Part shown: positions 26,546 through 33,790 of the stretch, one piece after another
How the letters are laid out: each line of letters starts with the position of its first letter
Numbering within the stretch: the stretch's first letter is position 1
Assembly: GCF_000761245.1 (NCBI RefSeq)
Contig: NZ_AWOR01000046.1
Span: 371,519 to 435,518 of the forward strand
Length of the DNA stretch: 64,000 nucleotides
Reading direction: 5' to 3'
DNA from: Comamonas testosteroni
GTDB lineage: Bacteria; Pseudomonadota; Gammaproteobacteria; Burkholderiales; Burkholderiaceae_C
Notes under the pieces: model-generated
The model's input: only the letters and a program-made list of their open reading frames with translations
Database searches by the model: none
Told to the model about the DNA's origin: nothing
Program-made: the position numbers and the translations under genes

Positions 26546-28234
26546 ATGCCCGCTCACCACAAGTTTTGGCCCAATCGGCTGCCACATTCCATCACCGTTC
26601 CCGTGACCAGTGTCTGGGAAAACCTGGCTATCAATGCCAGGCGCTACCCGGACAAAGCCGCGCTGGTGTTTCTGGGGCGCACCACGACCTACCGGCAGCT
26701 GTGCGAGGGAACGGAGCGCATGGCCGCCTATCTGCATGGTCTGGGCGTTCAAAAGGGTGACCGTGTCATCGTGCTGATGCAAAACAGCTCGCAATTGGTG
26801 CTGGCGCATTACGCCATCTTTCGAGCCAATGCGGTAGTTGTGCCGGTCAACCCCATGAATACGGCTGAGGAGCTCAAGCACTACATCACGGACTCCGGCG
26901 CCAAGGTGGCCATCACCACGGCCGATCTGGCTCCGGAGCTGGCCAAGGCCAGCAATGCCCTGGAACCGTCCGATGCGCTGCAGCACCTGCTGGTCACCCG
27001 GTTCACCGACGGCTTTGACGCCGATGTGCAGGGGCCGGATGCTCCGCCCGAAGCCTGGCGCAACTGGCTGCTGGGCGAGCGCGAGCCCGCACAGTTGAGC
27101 CATGGCCAGGTGCATGCCTGGACCCAGGCACTGGCCTGCAGCGATGTGCCGCCGCCGCATACCGCGGGCCGTGACGATCTGGCCTTGCTGCCCTATACCA
27201 GCGGCACCACGGGCCAGCCCAAGGGCTGCATGCACCTGCACCGGAGCATCAACCACAACGCTGTCTCCGGTGCGATGTGGGGCACGGGCACCAGCGAGAA
27301 CGTGGTGCTTGCCGTCGTGCCCATGTTTCATATCACGGGCATGGTGTCCGTGCTGCATAGCGCCATCTACGTGGGGGCGAGGCTGATCATCATGCCGCGC
27401 TGGGAGCGCGAACTGGCCGGGCGCCTGATCTCGCACTATCAGGTCACCAGCTGGACCAATATCCCGACCATGGTGATCGATCTGCTGGCCAGTCCCAACT
27501 TTGCGTCTTTCGATCTCTCCAGCCTCAAATACATCGGTGGCGGCGGCGCCGCCATGCCCCAGGCCGTGGCCCAGCGACTGCTGGAGCAGTACGGGCTGCG
27601 CTTTTGCGAGGGCTATGGCCTGACTGAAACTGCCGCACCCTCGCACAGCAATCCGCCCGACCATCCCAAGCAGCAATGCCTGGGCATTCCCTTCATGAGT
27701 ACCGATGCGCGCGTGATCAGCCCTGACACGCTGGAGGAAGTGCCCCAGGGGGAGCAAGGCGAGATCGTGGTCAACGGCCCCGAGGTGTTTGAAGGCTACT
27801 GGCTGCGTCCCGAGGCGACCGAGCAAAGCTTTATGGAGCTTGACGGCAAACGCTTTTTCCGCACCGGAGACCTGGGGCGCGTGGATGAGGATGGCTACTT
27901 CTTCATCACCGACCGGCTCAAGCGCATGATCAATGCCAGCGGCTTCAAGGTGTGGCCGGCCGAGGTGGAATCTCTGATGTTCCGCCATCCCGGGATTCAG
28001 GAGGCCTGCGTGATCTCCGCCAAGGACGCCTATCGCGGCGAAACCGTCAAGGCCGTGGTCGTGCTGCGTGCCGGCCATGAGGCTACGACGGCAGAGCAGA
28101 TCATCCAGTGGTGCCATGACAATATGGCGGTCTACAAGGCACCGCGTCTGGTGCAGTTCGTGACAGCTTTGCCCAAGAGCGGCAGCGGCAAGGTAATGTG
28201 GCGAATGCTGCAGGAGCAGGAAGCCGTGGTCTGA
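26546..28234 (+). CDS. AMP-binding acyl-CoA synthetase (medium/long chain)
   Basis: A 562-residue ANL-superfamily ligase. The P-loop-like motif is LPYTSGTTGQPKGCMHLH, the adenine/acyl motif is GYGLTETAAPSH, and the hinge and C-terminal catalytic lysine regions are FRTGDLGRVDEDGYFFITDRLKRMINASGFKVWPAEVE and PKSGSGKVMWR. It activates a carboxylic acid to acyl-CoA via an acyl-adenylate. The LKRMINASGFKVWPAEVE pattern is that of AlkK/FadD-like fatty acid ligases, but the chain length cannot be read. It is a single-gene unit; the following 540 bases hold no gene. Confidence 0.92.
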   Translation: MPAHHKFWPNRLPHSITVPVTSVWENLAINARRYPDKAALVFLGRTTTYRQLCEGTERMAAYLHGLGVQKGDRVIVLMQNSSQLVLAHYAIFRANAVVVPVNPMNTAEELKHYITDSGAKVAITTADLAPELAKASNALEPSDALQHLLVTRFTDGFDADVQGPDAPPEAWRNWLLGEREPAQLSHGQVHAWTQALACSDVPPPHTAGRDDLALLPYTSGTTGQPKGCMHLHRSINHNAVSGAMWGTGTSENVVLAVVPMFHITGMVSVLHSAIYVGARLIIMPRWERELAGRLISHYQVTSWTNIPTMVIDLLASPNFASFDLSSLKYIGGGGAAMPQAVAQRLLEQYGLRFCEGYGLTETAAPSHSNPPDHPKQQCLGIPFMSTDARVISPDTLEEVPQGEQGEIVVNGPEVFEGYWLRPEATEQSFMELDGKRFFRTGDLGRVDEDGYFFITDRLKRMINASGFKVWPAEVESLMFRHPGIQEACVISAKDAYRGETVKAVVVLRAGHEATTAEQIIQWCHDNMAVYKAPRLVQFVTALPKSGSGKVMWRMLQEQEAVV

Positions 28235-28774
28235 AATGCAAAGAGGGGAAATGGCGGAAAGCAGCTTTCGCGTAGGTTTGCGCTATAGCGTGCTTTGTGC
28301 TTGATCTGATGTATTTTTATAGGCCGATGTATAGGCCTATCTTTTCTTCGTTGATGACTGCTGACTGGTCTTGGTCAATGGCTGAGACCGGCCAAGAGCT
28401 GCAGGTCAGCATCATTGCCCGAGAGGCAGCCTCAGGCTGGCTGCAGTCATCCAGTTATGGAGAACTGGTCATCGCCGCGGTCATTAGCGGTCATTAGCGG
28501 TCATTGGACTTTTCGTGCCCTGAGTGATCGCTGTACCACCAGGATCGGCCATTCAGCAGAGCTCTCGCAAGGGCAATCATGGATCAGTGGATCCATGCAC
28601 GTCAAAAGCAGTTTTCATGGCTACGAACTGGTGGCTCTACCCCATTGCAGACCTTGAGCGCTGTTCCGAAGAGGCGCTCAGAGCATAGGTGCTGCGTCTT
28701 CGCTCCCAGGCCTATGCGGTGTCATTTACCAAACGCCTCAGTGGCCAATGAAGCTATTGATCGCCCGAGGCGAG
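28235..28774. other. Intergenic region with repeats at the left border of the accessory segment
   Basis: About 540 bases of mixed composition with no convincing gene. It contains a 10-bp tandem repeat (reported separately) and CTGCAGTCAT, a motif that recurs in the other repeat-rich spacers of this window. Confidence 0.6.
28477..28506 (+). repeat. Tandem TCATTAGCGG repeat
   Basis: The ten-base unit GCGGTCATTA is repeated nearly three times without a break. The core AGCGGTCATT resembles the GCGGTCGT/GAACGACCGC motif found in the other accessory spacers of this window. Confidence 0.75.
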
Positions 28775-29257
28775 TCAGGACATCCGGTCATCCGAGACTG
28801 CGCTGGGCAGACGTTGCAGCCCGTGGCCAAACCAGCCGACTTGCTCCGTGCTGCGTACATCCAGCTGAGGGACATAAGGCTTGATGTCGAGTACAGGCGT
28901 ACCGTCCAGCATGTCGTTGCCGCGAAAGCACAATATGCGGCCCTTGAGCTTCACCAGTTGCACAATGGACAGGCCAAGCCGGTTGGGCCGCGCTGGAGCA
29001 CGAGTCGCAAATACGCCGTGGCTCACAGTATCCATAAACGGCACGACTTCCAGCTTCTCCACCGCCTGGTGCAGATGTGTGATCAGGATGAGGAACTCGA
29101 AGCCTTCGATATCACGCAGCCCTGGGGCGAACTCTTCGAAGACCTCCAACTCACCTTCAACGTCGGCTGCTGCCACAGTCTGTATCGGCATCCCCTGGGT
29201 ACTTTGAAAAGGACTATGAATGATGCCAATGGGGCGTAGGGTGATGGTGTCTGTCAT
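28775..29257 (-). CDS. TrmO/TsaA-like SAM-dependent methyltransferase
   Basis: A 160-residue single-domain protein. It shows the TrmO (YaeB/TsaA) signatures: RPIGIIHSPFQSTQGMPIQ at the N-terminus, GELEVFEEFAPGL, the conserved GVFATRAPARPNRLGLS, and DMLDGTPVLDIKPYVPQLD. TrmO methylates the N6 of threonylcarbamoyladenosine at tRNA position 37 using S-adenosylmethionine. This is the short form without the C-terminal extension of E. coli TrmO (235 residues). It is divergent from a molybdate-type binding protein gene, with a ModE-like palindrome between them, so here it may be a metal-regulated paralogue with another substrate. Confidence 0.85.
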   Translation of the reverse strand: MTDTITLRPIGIIHSPFQSTQGMPIQTVAAADVEGELEVFEEFAPGLRDIEGFEFLILITHLHQAVEKLEVVPFMDTVSHGVFATRAPARPNRLGLSIVQLVKLKGRILCFRGNDMLDGTPVLDIKPYVPQLDVRSTEQVGWFGHGLQRLPSAVSDDRMS

Positions 29258-29282
29258 AAGCTGCGGCTCAATGTTCTAGAGT

Positions 29283-29304
29283 GTTATATTCCAAAGAATA
29301 TAAC
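29283..29304. promoter_or_regulatory. ModE-like operator between divergent genes
   Basis: Arms GTTATATTC and GAATATAAC form a perfect 9-bp palindrome with a CAAA spacer. It matches the ModE operator style (TTATAT...ATATAA half-sites). It lies about 26 bases from the TrmO-like start and 41 bases from the binding-protein start, so it can control both. A ModE DNA-binding protein is encoded about 3.3 kb away. Confidence 0.75.
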
Positions 29305-29345
29305 GCTACGCTGCATGCCAGCGCTAGCCTCTGCAGAGGATCTGA

Positions 29346-30149
29346 ATGTTGAATGCTGTTAATTACGAAGAGAGCCCTGCCAATTTGAATCAATATCGAG
29401 CGCTGCGTTCCTCACGGCGCCTCTTTGCCCGTAATCTGCTGGGACTGGCGAGCATGGTCACGATGCTGGTCGCCACGCCCGTCAGAGCCGCTGAGTCAGT
29501 GCTTGTTGCAGCCATGGGCGGCTACCGCAAACCGGTGCTTGAACTGATCGAGGCATTTCGCAAGGAAACGGGTACTGAAGCGCAGGCTGCATTCGGCCAC
29601 ATCAAACAGATCGAGACCCAGGCCAGGCAGAATCGGGAGGTCGTTTTTTTGATCGGTGACAAGAGTCTGCTGGAGCCGACCGGACTATTCAGCAGCTTTG
29701 AGCGGCTCGGTACAGGTCGGCTGGTTCTTGTCACCAGCAAAGGCAAATCCTTGAGTAGCCTTGACGAGCTCAAAAACACGGCCTTCAAGCGCGTCGCAAT
29801 TCCTCATCGCACGCGGACCGTATTTGGCGGCGCGGCCGATGAGTGCGTGAAGCGACTTCACCTCGCCGATGCGCTGGCACCCAAGTTGCTCGAGGTTGAA
29901 GGCGTGCCTCAAGTCGGTAGCTACATCACCTCGGGCGAAGTGGATGCGGGGTTCGTGAACAAGACCGAAGCGCTGGCTATTGCCGGACGCACAGGCTCCG
30001 TGCTTGAATTGCCACAGAGCTGCTACGACCCGATTGAGATATCGCTTGGCACAGTCAAGGATCGAGCCCTCACCGAGGCGCAAAGCCGCTTTCAGGCCTT
30101 TATGCAAGGTGACACCGCGCGGCGCATTATGACCGCCAATGGTCTTTAA
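29346..30149 (+). CDS. Molybdate-type ABC transporter substrate-binding protein (ModA-like)
   Basis: A 267-residue periplasmic binding protein with a twin-basic-like N-region and signal core LLGLASMVTMLVATPVRA (cleavage about residue 49). The mature start VLVAAMGGYRKPVLELIEAFRKETG aligns with the ModA opening, but the usual AASSL oxyanion loop is AAMGGY. Later ModA-like features are VPQVGSYITSGEVDAGFVNKTEAL and FQAFMQGDTARRIMTANGL. It should capture an oxyanion for import, possibly molybdate, tungstate or a relative. An AGAGGA ribosome site precedes the ATG. The permease gene follows within 20 bases. The altered binding loop makes the ligand uncertain. Confidence 0.85.
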   Translation: MLNAVNYEESPANLNQYRALRSSRRLFARNLLGLASMVTMLVATPVRAAESVLVAAMGGYRKPVLELIEAFRKETGTEAQAAFGHIKQIETQARQNREVVFLIGDKSLLEPTGLFSSFERLGTGRLVLVTSKGKSLSSLDELKNTAFKRVAIPHRTRTVFGGAADECVKRLHLADALAPKLLEVEGVPQVGSYITSGEVDAGFVNKTEALAIAGRTGSVLELPQSCYDPIEISLGTVKDRALTEAQSRFQAFMQGDTARRIMTANGL

Positions 30150-30166
30150 ACCTCTGCCCGGCTGCT

Positions 30167-30847
30167 TTGCTTGCTGAGACCTGTGCCTGGACCTCCATCC
30201 CACTCACACTGAAGGTTATGGGCTGGAGCGTGTTGCTGCAACTGGCGCTTGGAGTGCCCATTGCCTGGGCTTTGGCGCGCTGCGCATTTCGTGGCAAGGC
30301 CTTGCTCGATGCGCTCGTGACCTTGCCGCTGGTCTTTCCGCCTATTGTCATTGGCTATGCACTGCTGCTGTTGTTGGGGCGCGAGGGCTGGTTGCTGGCT
30401 TGGTTACCTCTGGAATGGAGGCCGCATTGGGTGTTCCGCGAAACCGGCCTGGTGATTGCTGCGGTGGCCGCAGGCCTTCCGCTGATGGTTAAACCGTCCC
30501 AGGCCGCGTTTGCAGAAATTGATGAGTCATTGCGGGAGGTGGCTGCGACGCTGGGCGCAAGACCTTGGCAGGTGTTTATGAAGATCGAGTTGCCGCAGGC
30601 CAGGCTCGGTATTCTGGCCGGACTGGTGTTGGCGGCTGGCCGCGCGATGGGGGAAGTCGGCATCTCGTTGATGTTGGGTGGCAATATCAGTGGGCGCACC
30701 GAGACGCTGTCGCTGGCTGTTTACAACCATGTGTTGGGGTCAGAGACAGATTGCGCGAATGCGCTGTCTCTGGTGCTGGCTGGAGTTGCAGCGTTGGCAT
30801 TCTTTCTACTTCGGAAGTTTGAAAAACCGGTCGCGAAAAAAACGTGA
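30167..30847 (+). CDS. modB: Molybdate-type ABC transporter permease (ModB-like)
   Basis: A 226-residue inner-membrane protein with about five hydrophobic helices and the EAA loop ATLGARPWQVFMKIELPQARLGILAGLVLAAGRAMGEVG, which contacts the transporter ATPase. PLVFPPIVIGYALLLLLGREGWL is the classic ModB segment. The start is a TTG 17 bases after the binding-protein stop, because the first in-frame ATG would remove the first periplasmic segment (SIPLTLKVM). No ModC ATPase follows: the next gene is on the opposite strand, so an ATPase must come from elsewhere. Confidence 0.87.
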   Translation: MLAETCAWTSIPLTLKVMGWSVLLQLALGVPIAWALARCAFRGKALLDALVTLPLVFPPIVIGYALLLLLGREGWLLAWLPLEWRPHWVFRETGLVIAAVAAGLPLMVKPSQAAFAEIDESLREVAATLGARPWQVFMKIELPQARLGILAGLVLAAGRAMGEVGISLMLGGNISGRTETLSLAVYNHVLGSETDCANALSLVLAGVAALAFFLLRKFEKPVAKKT

Positions 30848-30948
30848 GAATTTTCTCGGTTCTTGGCAGGCAACGCGGGTCTGGCCATGCGGCTCAGGCG
30901 ATCCATCGCTCGCCTCGGGACCTGGCCGCAGCCAGTTCGACGGGGCTC

Positions 30949-31830
30949 TTACGCTGCGCTGCGTGAGCTGCTGGCCGTCGAGCCAGGTGACTCGGGGCTG
31001 CTGTCAGGTTGCCAAAAGGCTCTGACGGCATCGAGCGTGGTTGGCTTGCGCGGCTCGGCTGCGGCCTTGATGCTGCCGAGGCTGATGAATCCAGCCAGAG
31101 ACTCCGTGGAGTCAAGCCCCAGCTCAGCACACAACAAGGCATCGAAACAGCGTTCGCCGCTGAGCATGATGGCACCGAAGCCGAGTTGGTGCGCGGCATT
31201 CATGAAGTTGCCTAGCGCGGAGCCGGCTGCCAGCCATTGCTCACGCTCCGGCACTCGCATGCGCAGCTGAGGCGACACGATGAAAGCCAGCAGGACAGGA
31301 CTGCGCGTGGCATGCTCGCGCGCACGTTTGACGTCTTCAGGGGAGGCGAGAGGGTCGCGGCGCAGCTTCTCCTGCTCGAACAGATCTGCCAGGATCGTGC
31401 GCGAGTCTGCAGTGAAGACAAGCACACGCCATGGATGCAGACCACCGTGATCTGGAGCACTTAACGCCGCCTCGATCATCAGATCAATCTCTTGGCTATC
31501 TGGTCCCGGCGCTTCAAGTCGTTTCGGTGATACAGAGCGTCGCTCTAGCAGAGGTGAAATGGTCTTTCTGCGGTTCGAGGCGGTAAACACATGCTTGAGT
31601 GTGGCAACAGCATCGGACAAGCTCCGGGCCCAGGTCACGACCTTTTCGCCTTCTGCCGTGAACCCGCGAAACGCTGCCCCGGCTTCTACCAGTGAGCAGC
31701 CGTATTCGCGCTCCATATCGGCAACGGCCTTGCTCAGCTGTGCTTGAGAGACCTTGCACTCGATTGCTGCAGCTGCCCAGTCCTGCTCCTGGTGGAGGGC
31801 TAGCAGGTAGGAAAGGTGATCTTGCTTCAC
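30949..31830 (-). CDS. Fusion of LysR-type winged helix to a nitroreductase domain
   Basis: A 293-residue protein with two domains. Residues 1 to about 80 match a LysR/ModE-type winged helix: YLLALHQEQDWAAAAIECKVSQAQLSKAVADMEREYGCSLVEAG, then FTAEGEKVVTWA. Residues about 90-270 match an FMN-dependent nitroreductase of the YdjA type: LERRSVSPKRLEAPGPDSQEIDLMIEAALSAPDHGGLHPWRVLVF, later AAGSALGNFMNAAHQLGFGAIMLSG and LAGFISLGSI. YdjA-like enzymes use NAD(P)H and FMN to reduce quinones or nitroaromatics. Here the flavin domain may act as a redox sensor for a DNA-binding domain. It belongs to the ModE-type cluster. The reading frame is continuous, so the fusion is not an assembly of two genes. Confidence 0.85.
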   Translation of the reverse strand: MKQDHLSYLLALHQEQDWAAAAIECKVSQAQLSKAVADMEREYGCSLVEAGAAFRGFTAEGEKVVTWARSLSDAVATLKHVFTASNRRKTISPLLERRSVSPKRLEAPGPDSQEIDLMIEAALSAPDHGGLHPWRVLVFTADSRTILADLFEQEKLRRDPLASPEDVKRAREHATRSPVLLAFIVSPQLRMRVPEREQWLAAGSALGNFMNAAHQLGFGAIMLSGERCFDALLCAELGLDSTESLAGFISLGSIKAAAEPRKPTTLDAVRAFWQPDSSPESPGSTASSSRSAA

Positions 31831-31999
31831 TAAAGCCCTCTACTCAACTTGATTGCTGCGCAGTGCCAACAAGGCATTGCTTGTTCGAATGCGCCGATGG
31901 ACGGTGATTTGGGTCACCCGCATGCACCATGTGCTCACAGGTTCTCGCCCCGCCAAGCTTTGCCAACCGGCCTCAATTTTTCCGAGGCGGGGCTTGCTT

Positions 32000-32284
32000 T
32001 CAGTCTCCGCTCCCCGAATATCGGATCAGGGGGCGCAACATGGGCTTGAGGGGGGCGGGCGTGTTGTCCAGCTCGCACAGCGCATCTGCCTGCTCATACA
32101 AGGCGGCGGTGACGCCGGGTGGATAAGCCTGATGCAGATTGGCAACTGCAAGACGGGTATAGAGCGCAGACGCGATGGCCTTGCGGTGCTCTGGCTGCTC
32201 GAGGTGCAGCCCCCATATCGACTCCTCCAGCAGAATCTCCAGCACTTGCAGCCGCTCTTCGACACTGAGCTTTTCGCTTCCCAT
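32000..32284 (-). CDS. 94-residue protein of unknown function
   Basis: The protein starts MGSEKLSVEERLQVLEILLEES and looks mainly helical and soluble: LQVLEILLEESIWGLHLEQPEHRKAIASALYTRLAVANLHQ, then PPGVTAALYEQADALCELD. There is no signal peptide, membrane helix or metal motif. I do not recognise it. A ModE-like palindrome lies about 100 bases upstream, and the winged-helix nitroreductase gene follows 170 bases downstream on the same strand, so the two may be co-regulated by molybdenum or a relative. It could be a small accessory or chaperone protein. Confidence 0.6.
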   Translation of the reverse strand: MGSEKLSVEERLQVLEILLEESIWGLHLEQPEHRKAIASALYTRLAVANLHQAYPPGVTAALYEQADALCELDNTPAPLKPMLRPLIRYSGSGD

Positions 32285-32384
32285 ATAGATTTCGATTTCC
32301 GTAAGCGTGAGAGTTGGGGAGGACTGAGCAGCCTGAAGCGGCAGTCCATGCGCGTCAGTCGATGAGGTCTATCAGGCCGTCTCG

Positions 32385-32408
32385 CGTTATATCTGAGTAT
32401 ATATTACG
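32385..32408. promoter_or_regulatory. Second ModE-like palindrome
   Basis: CGTTATAT and ATATTACG form near-perfect arms (one mismatch) around an eight-base centre in the 314-base gap between the modE-like gene and the 94-residue gene. It fits the same half-site pattern as the operator upstream of the ModA-like gene. I see no gene in the gap itself. Confidence 0.55.
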
Positions 32409-32598
32409 AAGGGCTGCGGCAGTCTCCCGACAGAGGCTCGGAAGCCCCGCAGCAGCCTATAACGAACCCGACTTGATGTATTGAACGCCTGCGGTGGTGG
32501 CGCATACATTGCTCCCGGTCATGAGGTCCAGGGTGCAAAGTGCCGCTTTGGCATGCACTGCCATGGCCGAGCGGAATACCTGCAAATCAGCGTGCCTG

Positions 32599-32991
32599 TC
32601 AGATGCCTGCCTGGCTGCTTTGAACCAGGGCGAGCAGCTTGTCCAGATCGGACTGGCATGCTTTGAGTGACTCTTGCTCTATACGTCGATACAGTGCGAC
32701 GACCAGATGCCCTGTTTCCGTGAGTGCTGTACCGCCGCCATGAGAGCCCCCGGTTGAGGTGATCACTGCCGGAGCATTCAACGCCTGATTGATTCCATCG
32801 ACAAGCAACCAGGCCCGGCGATAGGACATGCCCAGGGACTTTGCAGCAGCTGCAATGGATTTCGTTTCGTTGATGGCCTCCAGTAGTTCAATTTTTCCCG
32901 GGCCGATGGCAATGATGTCACCTGTCATGACGCGCATGCGAAGCTTCACTGCCGGTGCAGCAGGATTGGAGTCTGAAGTTGTAGCGGACAT
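32599..32991 (-). CDS. modE: ModE-type DNA-binding regulator, HTH domain only
   Basis: A 130-residue protein starting MSATTSDSNPAAP. The ModE winged-helix signature is clear: GPGKIELLEAINETKSIAAAAKSLGMSYRRAWLLVDGINQAL, then GGSHGGGTALTETGHLVVALYRRIEQES. ModE represses molybdate uptake and controls molybdoenzyme genes. This version lacks the C-terminal TOBE/Mop domains that bind molybdate, so it cannot sense the anion in the usual way. A longer in-frame start exists but adds no conserved sequence. It sits at the right end of the cluster, with ModE-like palindromes at two sites. Confidence 0.88.
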   Translation of the reverse strand: MSATTSDSNPAAPAVKLRMRVMTGDIIAIGPGKIELLEAINETKSIAAAAKSLGMSYRRAWLLVDGINQALNAPAVITSTGGSHGGGTALTETGHLVVALYRRIEQESLKACQSDLDKLLALVQSSQAGI

Positions 32992-33154
32992 GCGGATAGG
33001 AATCGGTAGACGTGAAATGAAGGAGCATGCAGTGCCAGGCATCCTGGCAGCGCAGGAATCCACCTCGGGCACATGCTGAATTATGGCGAGAGCTTTGGCT
33101 TTAATTCCGAAGCAGCCATATCTGAGCTGCCCGGTTTAATCGAGACAGTTTTTC

Positions 33155-33383
33155 CTAGAAGAACGCCGGTACTTCCTCCTGCGTGCTACTTAGCTCTTCG
33201 GTGTTACCGATTTGCTGATGTGAGCGGCCGCTATTGGCCCCAAAGCAGTCTCACGCGTCAGAACTGCAATTTTGTGGACCGCCGCAAAGCGGTCGTCGAC
33301 ATGTCCGTAGCCATAGACGGCAATGGGTCGTTCAGCGACAGTCGCAGATCGGCCAATAGCGGACTGAGAGGTGAAGGACAAGC
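33155..33383. repeat. Copy A of a ~229-bp direct repeat
   Basis: This stretch matches the copy at 37782-38009 at about 91% by eye (around 21 differences, one of them an indel). It begins CTAGAAGA, contains GACCGCCGCAAAGCGGTCGT and ends AAGGACAAGC. Differences between copies fall without codon bias, so it is not a coding sequence although a short open frame runs through it on the minus strand. Copy A runs directly into an IS481 transposase fragment. The region 33073-33154 before it holds no gene. Confidence 0.85.
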
Positions 33384-33568
33384 AGTTCATTCAGTCAGCG
33401 CTACGCGAGTGGGTCTATGGCTGGACGTACCAGAACTCAGCTGAGCGGGCCCATGCCCTGGCGAGCTGGCAGCACCACTACAACTGGCACAGGCCACACA
33501 GCGGCATCGGTCACATCGCTCCGGTATCCGGGCTCAAATCTGCAAATAACCTCTTGACGGTTCACAGC
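33371..33568 (+). pseudogene. IS481-family transposase, C-terminal relic
   Basis: About 62 residues starting KQFIQSALREWVYGWTYQNS and including WQHHYNWHRPHSGIGHIAPVSGL and NNLLTVHS match the end of IS481-type DDE transposases. The catalytic domain is missing. The left boundary coincides with the end of the 229-bp repeat, so a recombination or deletion joined the two. Sequence after LTVHS up to the DUF1254 gene is not recognisable. Confidence 0.8.
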
Positions 33569-33790
33569 CAGGCCACTGCGCATCGACTGATCCATCACGA
33601 AGCCAGGAGCTACCTCGTTCAGACGATGCGCCAGAGACTGGGCCTGCATAGGCTAGATCACATGCCGCATGACCTGGCGAGAGGGGCCGCAATCAGTGTC
33701 GGTCGAAACTGGAAATATCCGGCTCCACCAAATTAGCGTTCAAGCCAGCATGACTACTCAGCATGACTATTAGTTCGGAAGGGTAAAACG

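Noticed and set aside
30848..30948. Search for a ModC ATPase after the permease
   Set aside because: Only 100 bases separate the permease stop from the end of the opposite-strand fusion gene; no Walker motif in any frame.
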